In this document: piece after piece, positions 37,631 through 46,014 of the stretch
Numbering within the stretch: the stretch's first letter is position 1
How the letters are laid out: every line of letters starts with the position of its first letter
Assembly (NCBI GenBank): GCA_021203365.1
Contig: JAJQBI010000074.1
Location: 1-46,061 of the forward strand
Reading direction: 5' to 3'
Length of the DNA: 46,061 nucleotides
Origin: Clostridiales bacterium
GTDB lineage: Bacteria; Bacillota; Clostridia; Lachnospirales; Lachnospiraceae
Notes under the pieces: generated by a model
Told to the model about the DNA's origin: nothing
The model's input: the letters and a program-made list of their open reading frames with translations, nothing else
Databases searched by the model: none
Position numbers and translations under genes: made by a program

Positions 37631-37680
37631 AGTGAATTGGTTCCTCCTTTTTTGCGCCAGTTATGGCTTCTTTTGTGATT

Positions 37681-37709
37681 ATTATATAATTATCAGGGAC
37701 CAATGTAAA
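37681..37709 (-). promoter_or_regulatory. Promoter of the exported tannase gene
   Basis: On the minus strand, TTTACA (plus 37704-37709), 17 bp, TATAAT (plus 37681-37686). It gives the exported tannase a transcript separate from the cytosolic tannase gene upstream, although no terminator is seen between the two. Confidence 0.75.
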
Positions 37710-37733
37710 GCTTTTTGAATATAATATTGTTTA

Positions 37734-39479
37734 TTACAGTGTAATCTTTCGGATCCAGTCCACAATCTCGCCTTCATAATCCGCCTCGCAGTGGGGTTGA
37801 TCCCACACCAGTGCATAATCCACCTGATAGCCATTCTGTGCCAGGAGGCAGGCGAGGGTCATGGAAACGGAAAAGGAAGTGTCCGCGTCAAAGGCGCCTA
37901 CCCGGATGCGGATCTGCTCAGCTGTGTCCGCGTTTTCCCGCTGGGGGATATAGTTGAACGGATTGTAGAGATATTTCGCTTTTTCCTGCCGCTCATTGTT
38001 TAAAGCTTCCGAAAAGGCCGGGTAGTAAAGGGCGGATTCCTCAGGGAAACGGTCCTGAAGCTTTTCGATGGCCTTTACCACGTATGTGTCAAAGTGCATA
38101 TAATGTTTTTGATCGTTCATTTCCCCGAAGAGCCGGTTCTCACCACTTTCCATATTGAAAGTGTCGAAGGAGGTGCAGGGCTTCATTCTCCGCCGATGGC
38201 ACAGAACATAGCTGTCCAGATCCTTTACCACAGCGTTTTCTCCATCCCAGGAAAGCCAGTGATCCTTGGGCGCTCCGTGAACCTCAGTCATGGGCGGTTC
38301 AAAGATGGGAGCCGCCGGGGCGCCCTTGGGCGGACGGGCGACCATATCGCCCAGAGAAGGCGGTTCCGGGGGGAATTCAGGCGGAATCTCTCCACTGTTT
38401 TCTGCCCCCGGAGTGATATTCACGCCCGGTCCCGCGAAGTGAGCCATTGTGTCCTTCGGCTCTTCCTCGTCCGTCGACATGGGGGACATGGCCATATAGG
38501 TGTAATCTCCGGCCAGATACTGTTCCGGCGTAAATTTCTCCGCAAGTTCTCCGCGGCTTAATTTCTGCAGATATTTTGTGGCGGATTCATTGATGATTTC
38601 CATCAGATAGTCGTAGGCGCTGCCGCTTCTCCCGTCCGGGTTCAGGGACAGGATCTGGCCGGTCTTTGGATTTTTAACCTCCAGTCCGTTGAAATACTGA
38701 ATATATTCCTTGCTCAGCAGGGAGGAAAGGGCCTCCTTAAAGGGGGTCATCACCTCGCTGGGACCCGCGGGGGAATCCTCGGATACCTTATCCTCGCGGA
38801 ACATCCACTCATAGGCCATATCTGCATGCTCCAGATCCACAATGGGGCAGTAGATCTGGGATGCGAATACCTGGTCACTTTCGTCCATAAACGCGCCGTT
38901 TTCCCGAAGGTATTCCTCATAGTCCCTGTGATTTCCCGTGACTGCCAGGAGGGTGGACATGGCGCCGCCGGCGCTCCAGCCCACGGAGATGATCCGGTTT
39001 AAGTCTCCAGGAATGCAGGCCTTATTGTGGCGGAGGAAGCGAATGCCGGTTTTCAGATCTACCAGGTTCCAGGGGGTTTTGCCGCACAGCACTCCGTCCT
39101 GATCCCGGGATTCGCTGCCACGGTTTCCGCAGGTGACAAACACCATGCCGGCCTTCAGGTATTTTCCGGATTCGTCCCGGGGACCGCCCAGGTAGGTGTG
39201 GGGCATCTGCATATAACCGGCGGAATTGTTCTCAAAAATCACCGGAGCGGTTTTCGCGGTGTAGCCGTTTATTTCGGAGGTTTCGCAGATAACGCCGGGG
39301 GCGCTCATATACGCCTTCGGCACGTAAATGCTCAGTCTCTGAAATTTGGGGGTGGTGGCTTTCATAGTGTATAAAAGATCCTCCAGGCACCAGACGTCAT
39401 ATTTTTCGTCCAGAAACCACTGATCTTTTACATCGTTAAGTTCCAGGGTTTTGTTTAAGATATCAATGGATGGCAGCAT
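37734..39479 (-). CDS. Cytosolic tannase with proline-rich insert
   Basis: The 581-aa protein has no signal peptide. It resembles L. plantarum-type tannase along its length: LSIYVPKAY, TGIRFLRHN, elbow GWSAGG with S169, CPIVDLEHADMAYEWMF, then DADTSFSVS with D533 and DQPHCEADY with H563, giving a complete Ser-Asp-His triad. It should release gallate from imported galloyl esters. It is over 100 residues longer than TanB; residues about 330-400 form a Pro/Glu-rich, probably disordered insert (EIPPEFPPEPPSL) in the lid region. The start follows AAAGGAGAAAAT. It is divergent from the LysR gene with overlapping promoters. Confidence 0.85.
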   Translation of the reverse strand: MLPSIDILNKTLELNDVKDQWFLDEKYDVWCLEDLLYTMKATTPKFQRLSIYVPKAYMSAPGVICETSEINGYTAKTAPVIFENNSAGYMQMPHTYLGGPRDESGKYLKAGMVFVTCGNRGSESRDQDGVLCGKTPWNLVDLKTGIRFLRHNKACIPGDLNRIISVGWSAGGAMSTLLAVTGNHRDYEEYLRENGAFMDESDQVFASQIYCPIVDLEHADMAYEWMFREDKVSEDSPAGPSEVMTPFKEALSSLLSKEYIQYFNGLEVKNPKTGQILSLNPDGRSGSAYDYLMEIINESATKYLQKLSRGELAEKFTPEQYLAGDYTYMAMSPMSTDEEEPKDTMAHFAGPGVNITPGAENSGEIPPEFPPEPPSLGDMVARPPKGAPAAPIFEPPMTEVHGAPKDHWLSWDGENAVVKDLDSYVLCHRRRMKPCTSFDTFNMESGENRLFGEMNDQKHYMHFDTYVVKAIEKLQDRFPEESALYYPAFSEALNNERQEKAKYLYNPFNYIPQRENADTAEQIRIRVGAFDADTSFSVSMTLACLLAQNGYQVDYALVWDQPHCEADYEGEIVDWIRKITL

Positions 39480-39526
39480 ATTTTCTCCTTTCCTGTCATT
39501 TTGACGGATGCTTTTTCTTTGTTTTA

Positions 39527-39555
39527 ATTATATTTTAATCATTGTTGACAAGCAA
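39527..39555 (-). promoter_or_regulatory. Promoter of the cytosolic tannase gene
   Basis: On the minus strand, TTGCTT (plus 39550-39555), 17 bp, TATAAT (plus 39527-39532). Its -35 shares bases with the -35 of the divergent LysR promoter, so the two polymerases would compete. Confidence 0.7.
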
Positions 39556-39574
39556 TTCAATTTCTTTATATAAT
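39545..39574 (+). promoter_or_regulatory. Promoter of the LysR regulator gene
   Basis: TTGACA (39545-39550), 18 bp, TATAAT (39569-39574). It is divergent from and overlaps the tannase promoter, a classic LysR arrangement. Confidence 0.75.
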
Positions 39575-39616
39575 TAATTCGGGGTTGGAATTGATCTTTT
39601 TTTCAGAAGATGTTGG

Positions 39617-39634
39617 GGTCAAAAGTATTTGACC
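39617..39634. promoter_or_regulatory. Perfect dyad, candidate operator in the lysR leader
   Basis: GGTCAAA (39617-39623) and TTTGACC (39628-39634) are exact inverted repeats with a 4-bp spacer, about 45 bp downstream of the lysR -10. It fits autorepression by the LysR protein, or a site for another regulator. Confidence 0.55.
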
Positions 39635-39664
39635 ACTATGATACCTGAGAATCAGGAGGGGCGT

Positions 39665-40606
39665 ATGGATATTTCTTATTTTCATGAATTTGTGATTCTG
39701 GCGGAGACGAAGAATTTCTGGGAAGCCTCTGAACGGCTGTACATCAGTCAGTCTGCTCTTTCCAAGCACATTAAGAATATGGAAATCCGGCTGGGAACGC
39801 CTTTGTTTAGCCGGACTTCCCGAAAAGTGGAACTCACGGAATTTGGACGAAGAATGCTTCCCTATGCACAGTCCATTGCCAGACTGGAGTATGGATATGA
39901 GACGGAGGCATTTAATTTTACCCATCAGAAATATGCTTCTTTGAATTTTGGCACCATTCCGGATATGGCACATTTTCACATTACGGATGCGCTGCTTCGT
40001 TTTAAGCTGGCGTATCCCAACATTCCCATTGACATTCAGGAGGCGGATACACTGATTTTGCGAAAAATGCTGCTGGAGCGAAAGTGTGAGCTGGCTTTTC
40101 TGCGGGACAGCAGAAGTTATTTCGAAAAGGATCCGGACGAAGAGCTCCTGATGGAAAAGGTTCCCTATATTCAGGATGACATTGTGGCGGTGCTGCCTGC
40201 CGATCATCCTCTGTGTGAAAGTGAATGCGTGGAGTTAAAGCAGCTTTCCGGAGAGCGGTTTGCCATGCTTCATCAGAATACGCTGCCATACGATTTGTGC
40301 ATGTGTGCCTGCAGAGAGGTGGGCTTTATACCGGATATTGTGTTTACATCCCACAATCTGGAGTCTATTCTGGATATGGTACGGATAGGCGGCTGTGTGG
40401 CGCTGCTGTTTCGCAATCATGTGAGCTTTCCATATAGTGTTGATTTAGTGGATCATCCGCCTTTTGTGCCTGTTTCCCTGACGCCGCTGATTGAGACGAC
40501 GGTATGTCTGGCTTATCGTAAAAATGACAGGCTTTCCCCGGCGGCGGAATATTTTATTGAGTATTACAGGCAGGTATGTGAGGAATGTGGAACAGCTTCA
40601 GAGTAG
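39665..40606 (+). CDS. LysR-family regulator of the tannase/gallate locus
   Basis: The 313-aa protein has an N-terminal winged helix (about 1-65) with AETKNFWEASERLYISQSAL and the LGTPLFSRTSRKVELTEFG wing, then a periplasmic-binding-fold effector domain (about 90-300) typical for sensing aromatic acids or other small anions. ATG 39665 is chosen because AGGAGG (39654-39659) precedes it and the family N-terminus starts there, not at the in-frame ATG 39629. It lies between, and is divergent or convergent with, the tannase and gallate decarboxylase genes, so gallate-dependent control is the likely role (inference). Confidence 0.9.
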   Translation: MDISYFHEFVILAETKNFWEASERLYISQSALSKHIKNMEIRLGTPLFSRTSRKVELTEFGRRMLPYAQSIARLEYGYETEAFNFTHQKYASLNFGTIPDMAHFHITDALLRFKLAYPNIPIDIQEADTLILRKMLLERKCELAFLRDSRSYFEKDPDEELLMEKVPYIQDDIVAVLPADHPLCESECVELKQLSGERFAMLHQNTLPYDLCMCACREVGFIPDIVFTSHNLESILDMVRIGGCVALLFRNHVSFPYSVDLVDHPPFVPVSLTPLIETTVCLAYRKNDRLSPAAEYFIEYYRQVCEECGTASE

Positions 40607-40620
40607 TCTGAAGCTGTTTT
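40591..40620. terminator. Bidirectional terminator of lysR and the lpd operon
   Basis: AACAGCTTCAG (40591-40601) pairs with CTGAAGCTGTT (40608-40618) and is followed by Ts on the plus strand; it includes the lysR stop codon. It may also serve the lpd genes arriving on the minus strand. Confidence 0.8.
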
Positions 40621-40662
40621 GCACATGTCCTGTGTTTTGGTTTCAGGGTTCCGTGAGGAAGC

Positions 40663-41037
40663 TTACATATCCTCCAGGCATTTTTCCAGCAGGCGCCGGC
40701 AGCCGTCCTGGATCTGCCGCAGCTGCTCTGCCGTGATCTCATCCATGTGGATTCCGCAGGCGCACACGGCAGTACAGTTTTCCCGGATGGCCACCGCTTC
40801 GGCAAACATCCGGGCCACAGCCTCGTCCTTGTGGCCGATTCCATTCAGGACACTGGAGGTTGCGCTTCGACCATCTCCGGTCAGACTGGGCCTGGCCTGA
40901 GCCATGACCACGCTGCCCACATGGGGGAGGGTGCCTCCGTAAACGGCCAGGGTGTAATCCTGTCCCATGGGAAGGATCCGGCAGGTGAGGGGGCAGCCCC
41001 TGAAAGCTTCTTCTGTATATTTTCTGGATTCACACAT
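40663..41037 (-). CDS. lpdD: LpdD-like subunit of gallate decarboxylase (prFMN chaperone-like)
   Basis: The 124-aa protein resembles LpdD, the small accessory protein needed with LpdB and LpdC; LpdD proteins are reported to bind prenylated FMN. Family-like segments are YTLAVYGGTLPHVGSVVMAQA and the C-terminal DEITAEQLRQIQDG. The start is taken as ATG 41037 because GGGAGAG is then spaced correctly; ATG 41043 is a close alternative. Its first 8 nt overlap the end of lpdB, so translation is coupled. The frame is open farther upstream but inside lpdB. Confidence 0.75.
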   Translation of the reverse strand: MCESRKYTEEAFRGCPLTCRILPMGQDYTLAVYGGTLPHVGSVVMAQARPSLTGDGRSATSSVLNGIGHKDEAVARMFAEAVAIRENCTAVCACGIHMDEITAEQLRQIQDGCRRLLEKCLEDM

Positions 41038-41602
41038 GTCCATCTCTCCCATTCCAGGGTCTAAACCGGTTACAGGAAATTCCAAACTGCAGCAGGACCT
41101 TTCCGACAACATGGTAAATCTGGTTTTCCATGGTCTGAGGCTGATTATAAAAGGTAAGCATGGGGGGAACAATGGCACATCCCAGATCCGCAGCCTCCTT
41201 CAGGTTGCGCAGGTGAAGGCGGGAGAGGGGCGTTTCCCGCGGTACAAGCACCAGGCGGCGCCCCTCCTTCATGCATACATCCGCTGCCCGGCTGATCAGA
41301 TTGTCCGCGTAGCCGGAGACAATCCCGGCCAGGGTCTTCATGCTGCAGGGCATGACAATCATGCCGTCTGTGACGAAGGAACCGCTGGAGATCACCGAGG
41401 CCAGGTTCCGGTTTTCCTCCACATGATCCGCCAGGGCATACAGATCCTCAAGCGGAATGGAACTCTCCAGTTCCCAGGTCAGCCGGGCGCCCTCGCTTAC
41501 AATCAGGAACAGCTCTGTGTTTCCCGCCTCCCGCAGGGCTTTCATCAGGTAATAGCTCATTTCCACGCCGCTGGCGCCGGTCACTCCAACTATGATACGC
41601 AT
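41030..41602 (-). CDS. lpdB: UbiX-family flavin prenyltransferase (LpdB)
   Basis: This enzyme attaches a dimethylallyl group to FMN to make prenylated FMN, the cofactor of UbiD-type decarboxylases. It has 190 aa. UbiX motifs: N-terminal IVGVTGASG (4-12), IVMPCSMKTLAGI, GYADNLISRAADV, and LVLVPRETPLS, which bind FMN and prenyl phosphate. It lies 25 bp after lpdC and overlaps lpdD, so the cofactor is made beside its user. The RBS is GAGGGAA. Confidence 0.92.
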   Translation of the reverse strand: MRIIVGVTGASGVEMSYYLMKALREAGNTELFLIVSEGARLTWELESSIPLEDLYALADHVEENRNLASVISSGSFVTDGMIVMPCSMKTLAGIVSGYADNLISRAADVCMKEGRRLVLVPRETPLSRLHLRNLKEAADLGCAIVPPMLTFYNQPQTMENQIYHVVGKVLLQFGISCNRFRPWNGRDGHV

Positions 41603-41627
41603 ATTTATTCCCTCACTTAATTACTTT

Positions 41628-43115
41628 TTAAAACAGCTCCGGAACCCATTTTGCCGGATCCACTTCCAGGAATTTGCAGCGCTCAAACTGATCCTTCATG
41701 TTGTAGGGCACTGTGCAGTCGAAGATGGCCTTGCAGGAAATTCCGTGCACCCGGATGGACGGGTCGTAGGCCGGATCGTTGGAAGGGTCAAGCACATGGG
41801 TGTGCACACCGGGAATGGGAATGAAATCCACGTCCCCCTGGAATCGGGTGGTCATGGCCCACATTACATCGCTCATGTCAAAGATGTCTACGTCCTCATC
41901 CACCAGGAATACGTGCTTCATCTCGCTGAAGGCGGAGAAGGCAAGCAGGGCGGCCTGACGCTGACGTCCCTCATCGTTGATGCTGTTTTTGCGGAACTGG
42001 ATGATGGTCACGAATTTTCCGCCGCCGCAGGGAGCTGCGTGAACATTTACAAGGCGTCCCGGCATGGCCCGCTCCACCAGGTCAATCACGCTGGCCTCTG
42101 TGGGAATGCCGGCCATGGAAACATGTTCGCCGCTGGGGCCGATGCAGCTTTCCATGATGGGATTCTTTCTTGTGGTCACGGCTTTTACCTTAATCACCGG
42201 GAGGAAGGCAGGCAGGTTGTCACCCTTGGCGTCGCCTGTGTAGCCCGGGAATTCCGGCATGGCCTTTCCTGTATTGGTATTGATATCCTCCCGCATGGTC
42301 AGGCCTGGAATCAGCTCGCCCTCGATGACATATTCCGCGTGGGCGATGCAGGTTTCCGGAATGGTCACGCATTTTGCCAGCCCCACAGGTTTTCCCCGCA
42401 GAGCGCCGGCGATCTGCAGCTCATTAAAACCGATGGGGGTTGTGGGGGGCTCAAAGCCGGCGGACATATATACCGCTGGATCCAGCCCGATGCTCACGGA
42501 GATGGGCATGGGCTTATTCAGTTTCAGGTATTTTTCCCAGAAGGCGCCCAGATGGCGGGAGCCCGGGGTGATCCACATGGTCATCTCGTCTCTGGACTGA
42601 ATACAGAGACGGTGGATGGTTACGTCTGTATCCCCGTTTTCCGGGTCGGTGCCGGAGCAGAGTCCCATGGTTATATAAGGGCCGGCGTCCTCCGGTGTAT
42701 TTGTGGGGGCCGGAACGAGCCGGCGCAGGTCAAAGTCCGGATCCTCCGCCCGGTATACGCATTCCTGACAGGGCGCTTCCCCCTGAATCAGCTGCGGGGC
42801 GATGGGGTTTTTCACCGCGTCCCGCATGAACCAGCCCAGGCGTTTGTAATCCGTTCCAAGAAGCAGGCCCACTCTTTTGCGGCTGGCCAGGATTCCGGTG
42901 ACAACCCTTCCTCCAGGAAATCCCTTTACATTGTTAAACAGCATGGCCGGACCGTCCTCCCGGGTGGGGCGCTCCACGGTTCCGCCCGCGCCTACATAGC
43001 GGTAAATACCGGAAATTTCCGCGTTTGGGTCCGCTTCCACATCCGTCTCTACCAGTTGTCCGCTCTGGGTTTTCAGAAATTCCAGAGCGCTTCTCAGGTC
43101 ATAAATCTCTCCCAT
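41628..43115 (-). CDS. lpdC: Gallate decarboxylase catalytic subunit (UbiD family, LpdC-like)
   Basis: LpdC is a prenylated-FMN-dependent enzyme that removes CO2 from gallate to give pyrogallol. The 495-aa protein matches the LpdC subgroup of UbiD over its whole length: ETDVEADPNAEISGIYRYVG, APTNTPEDAGPYITMGL, DVTIHRL (conserved Arg), EPPTTPIGFNELQIAGA, AEYVIEGEL (conserved Glu), TGKAMPEFPGY, HVSMAGIPTEASV and VFLVDEDVDIFDMSDV. These segments fit LpdC much better than BsdC/vanillate decarboxylase. Protocatechuate is a possible second substrate. A good AGGAGG RBS precedes ATG. It starts an lpdC-lpdB-lpdD operon; in L. plantarum lpdC lies apart from lpdBD. Confidence 0.9.
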   Translation of the reverse strand: MGEIYDLRSALEFLKTQSGQLVETDVEADPNAEISGIYRYVGAGGTVERPTREDGPAMLFNNVKGFPGGRVVTGILASRKRVGLLLGTDYKRLGWFMRDAVKNPIAPQLIQGEAPCQECVYRAEDPDFDLRRLVPAPTNTPEDAGPYITMGLCSGTDPENGDTDVTIHRLCIQSRDEMTMWITPGSRHLGAFWEKYLKLNKPMPISVSIGLDPAVYMSAGFEPPTTPIGFNELQIAGALRGKPVGLAKCVTIPETCIAHAEYVIEGELIPGLTMREDINTNTGKAMPEFPGYTGDAKGDNLPAFLPVIKVKAVTTRKNPIMESCIGPSGEHVSMAGIPTEASVIDLVERAMPGRLVNVHAAPCGGGKFVTIIQFRKNSINDEGRQRQAALLAFSAFSEMKHVFLVDEDVDIFDMSDVMWAMTTRFQGDVDFIPIPGVHTHVLDPSNDPAYDPSIRVHGISCKAIFDCTVPYNMKDQFERCKFLEVDPAKWVPELF

Positions 43116-43148
43116 TTTGGTTACCTCCTCGTCCCTTCTTTGACCTAT

Positions 43149-43177
43149 ATTTTAGTATTGTTTTGTGAAAATTACAA
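43149..43177 (-). promoter_or_regulatory. Candidate promoter of the lpdCBD operon
   Basis: On the minus strand, TTGTAA (plus 43172-43177), 17 bp, TAAAAT (plus 43149-43154), in the 111-bp gap between the CoA-transferase gene and lpdC. No terminator was found in this gap, so read-through from upstream is also possible. Confidence 0.5.
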
Positions 43178-43226
43178 TTCCATTCAAAGACAGATTAATT
43201 CCAAAACAGAAAGTGTGGCAGCTTTT

Positions 43227-44789
43227 TTAATCCGTGGCGATACCCATCCGTTCCTCGCGGAAAATCCGGGAATCCATTTCCTTCAGGTCGTCTGCGATCA
43301 GCGGGCGAAAGGCCATCTGTCCCAGAATGTCTTTTTCCAGATCTACACCTGGTGCAATTTCGGTCAGCATCAGTCCATCTTTTGTCAGACGGAATACCGC
43401 GCGTTCAGTCACATAGAGTACAGTCTGGCCGCTCTCAATCGCGTACTGGGCGGAGAAGGTTACCTGTTCCACTTTGTTTACGAATTTTACCGGCTTTCCG
43501 TCTTTCCGGATGTTTAATCTGCCATCCTTTGCCTCAATTTCACATTTTCCTGCGGTGAAGGCGAACAGGAACACTACCTCCGGGGTGGACTGGGAAATGT
43601 TAATAAAACCGCCGGGACCGGTGCACCGTCCGTTGAAGGAGGATACATTGACATTGCCCATTCGGTCGATCTCCGCTGCGCCAAGGCAGGTCATGTCCAG
43701 GCCGCCGCCGTCGTAAAAATCGAAGGTATCCGCCAGGGCCATAATGCTTTCTGCATTTACGGAGGCCGCAAAGCCTACTCCCGCCACCGGAACGCCGCCG
43801 ACGGGCCCGGACTCCAGAGAAAGGATGGTATCTGTAATGCCTTCCTCGTTAGCCACCGCGCCGACTCCGGAGGGCATACCGATGCCAAGATTGATGATCA
43901 TGCCCGGCTTCAGTTCCATCACCGCCCGCCGCGTGGCAATTTTGCGCGTGTCAAAGGGCAGCGGCGCCAGCGTGTTGGTGGGAATCTGTATTTCGCCGGT
44001 CAGCTCCGCCCGGTATTCGTCGGTCGCGTAGCCCTGATGATGAAATTCTGGCTTTGCAACTACCACATAATCCACGAATTTACGGTGTATACGTACACTC
44101 TTTGGAGCCAGTGTATCGCGCCTTACAATTTTTTCAACCTGTGCGATGACGATGCCGCCGCTGTTGTGGGCAGCCAGAGCCATCTCAAGTTCCATGCCGG
44201 TGAGCGCTTCGTGGTCAAAAGACAGGTTGCCGTCTTCGTCCGCATAGGTGGCGCGGATGAATGCCGCGTGAATGGGGAAGGCTGGATAAAACAGGCACTC
44301 CCGGCCGGCTACGTCAATGAGCTTTACGATTTCCCGCCCCATATCTTTGGCGGCCTGGTTGGAGCAGCAGCCGTCGTTTCTCGGGTCGGCGAGTGTGTGA
44401 ATTCCCACATGAGATGCCACGCCCGGTTCTCCGGCTGCGATGGCCCGCATCAGATGAGCTACCACTCCCAGCGGGATTACATAGGCGGGAATTTCATTTC
44501 TGCCAACGGTCTTCCCAAGCTTTACGCAGTTTGCCAGATGGGCCGCGATGACACAGGCGGTCATGCCGGGAATGCTGACCCGGTTCATGCCGATCTCATT
44601 TTCCGTGTTATCTCCTGTGCCGATGCCGGTGACCCAGGTAAGCTGTTCCGGACCTGTACCGGCTTTATAGCTCTGGACCACGGCATCCAGGAGTTCGTCC
44701 GGACAGCAGTAGGAGCCGAAGCCGCCTACTGCGATGGTATCGCCGGAGTGAATGAGGGAAGCAATTTCGTTTGACTGTATGGTTTTCAT
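43227..44789 (-). CDS. Family I CoA-transferase (propionate/acetate CoA-transferase-like)
   Basis: The enzyme moves CoA between carboxylic acids through a glutamyl-CoA intermediate. At 520 aa it is a fused alpha-beta chain like Pct/YdiF. The N-terminal half has DTIAVGGFGSYCCPDEL, the usual GGFG oxyanion loop; the second half has LGIGMPSGVGAVANEEG and the active-site SLESGPVGGVP with E326. The acid substrate cannot be read from the sequence. Its place beside the gallate decarboxylase could mean activation of an acid made from ring cleavage, or acetate/butyrate exchange; both are inference. It follows the acyltransferase gene by 17 bp and precedes lpdC by 111 bp on the same strand. Confidence 0.9.
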   Translation of the reverse strand: MKTIQSNEIASLIHSGDTIAVGGFGSYCCPDELLDAVVQSYKAGTGPEQLTWVTGIGTGDNTENEIGMNRVSIPGMTACVIAAHLANCVKLGKTVGRNEIPAYVIPLGVVAHLMRAIAAGEPGVASHVGIHTLADPRNDGCCSNQAAKDMGREIVKLIDVAGRECLFYPAFPIHAAFIRATYADEDGNLSFDHEALTGMELEMALAAHNSGGIVIAQVEKIVRRDTLAPKSVRIHRKFVDYVVVAKPEFHHQGYATDEYRAELTGEIQIPTNTLAPLPFDTRKIATRRAVMELKPGMIINLGIGMPSGVGAVANEEGITDTILSLESGPVGGVPVAGVGFAASVNAESIMALADTFDFYDGGGLDMTCLGAAEIDRMGNVNVSSFNGRCTGPGGFINISQSTPEVVFLFAFTAGKCEIEAKDGRLNIRKDGKPVKFVNKVEQVTFSAQYAIESGQTVLYVTERAVFRLTKDGLMLTEIAPGVDLEKDILGQMAFRPLIADDLKEMDSRIFREERMGIATD

Positions 44790-44806
44790 CTGATTTCCTC
44801 CTCTTT

Positions 44807-45997
44807 TTATGCCTGCTGTTTTTTAACAAACGCACCGTTCAGGAACGGGGAAAGCAGCTTCTTGCTGATGGTCCGGAAGATCAGGCCAAGTACGGCATTG
44901 ATTCCAATACTGGCCAGAAGCAGCGTATAGTAGTTTTCATTGGTCATTTCCACATAGGTCTGGAAAATGTAGAGAGTGGGGAAGTGCGCTACGAAGAAGT
45001 AAAGCGAGAATTCTCCCAGTGTTCCGAAAATCTTCCGGTTCAGCAGCGCAGTAAATCTGTCCTTGCCCAGCATGGTCAGAGTCATGGCAACAGTGATAAA
45101 TGCCAGGATCACAAGCTCGTCATAGTCATTGCCGTGGATCATCCACCAGAAAATCAGAACTGTGACACCTGCGTTGATCACAGTCAGCACATTTTGAGTA
45201 AAGTCACTGTAGTTGAATTTCTTCAGCCATTCGACAATGTAATACACCTCTATACCAAGGCACATACCGGAGATGCCATACAGCAGTGAGTTTTCAATCA
45301 GGCCAAAGGCCAGAAGGTTTTTGGTGGTGCAGGAGATCTGTTCTGTGAAGAACAGGGTGGTTCCCTCTCCTGCCAGCCCCCAGTAGCCCAGAGACAGTAC
45401 AATGATGACAGGCGCGATAATTCCGGTGAACAGGTCCTTATTTTTGCAGAGCAGGTAATACAGCAGGAAGCCTCCTACGAAAATGGCTGATATGTACCAG
45501 AGCGGGGAATTCCACGCGTACATTACATAGGGATAATAATCGATTCCAGTGGCGGCAGTAGCGTTTACGCCGATGGATGAAAGCCCGAGGAATTCGAAGA
45601 CGGAGTTGACCAGATTGGTGATTACCTGTCCGGCCGGGACCTTTTCATAGATGAAGTTCATTACGAAAAATCCCCACACAAGGCCAAGGAAATATGCGGG
45701 ATACAGTCCTTTATATCTGCCCAGCATATAGTACCATGCCTGCTTTGTGCAGGACACTCCGTCTGTAAGGCCTCTGCGTTTCTTGCTCTCGTAGCCGGCT
45801 GCCAGGAAATAACCGGTGGTAATCAGGAACACCGGCAGAATGTTTCCTGAGGTAAACCACGTTACGGTCAGCTCTCCTGTGCCTTCGATGAATCCCAGTG
45901 GATGCACCAGCCAGAAATGGAAAAAGGTGACAAACAGAGTTGCGAATGTGCGCCAGAAATCAACGGAATAATTTCGGGCTTTTTTTGGTTGTGACAT
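44807..45997 (-). CDS. Acyltransferase_3 family membrane protein
   Basis: The 396-aa protein has about ten membrane helices and starts with the family's RNYSVDFWRTFATLFVTFFHFW segment, including the conserved Arg and His. Members transfer acetyl or other acyl groups to cell-surface sugars or to exported molecules. The acceptor is unknown. ATG 45997 is chosen because AAGGAGG lies 7 nt upstream; an in-frame ATG at 46039 has none. It starts the minus-strand run acyltransferase, CoA-transferase, lpdC, lpdB, lpdD, so an acyl-CoA link with the CoA-transferase is conceivable but unproven. Confidence 0.85.
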   Translation of the reverse strand: MSQPKKARNYSVDFWRTFATLFVTFFHFWLVHPLGFIEGTGELTVTWFTSGNILPVFLITTGYFLAAGYESKKRRGLTDGVSCTKQAWYYMLGRYKGLYPAYFLGLVWGFFVMNFIYEKVPAGQVITNLVNSVFEFLGLSSIGVNATAATGIDYYPYVMYAWNSPLWYISAIFVGGFLLYYLLCKNKDLFTGIIAPVIIVLSLGYWGLAGEGTTLFFTEQISCTTKNLLAFGLIENSLLYGISGMCLGIEVYYIVEWLKKFNYSDFTQNVLTVINAGVTVLIFWWMIHGNDYDELVILAFITVAMTLTMLGKDRFTALLNRKIFGTLGEFSLYFFVAHFPTLYIFQTYVEMTNENYYTLLLASIGINAVLGLIFRTISKKLLSPFLNGAFVKKQQA

Positions 45998-46014
45998 ATC
46001 ATATCCTCCTTCTC

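Noticed and set aside
41592-43517. Long open frame (641 codons) on the plus strand across lpdC
   Set aside because: It lies antisense to lpdC, runs into the CoA-transferase, has no ribosome binding site, and its translation looks like no protein family. It is a shadow of GC-biased codons in lpdC.
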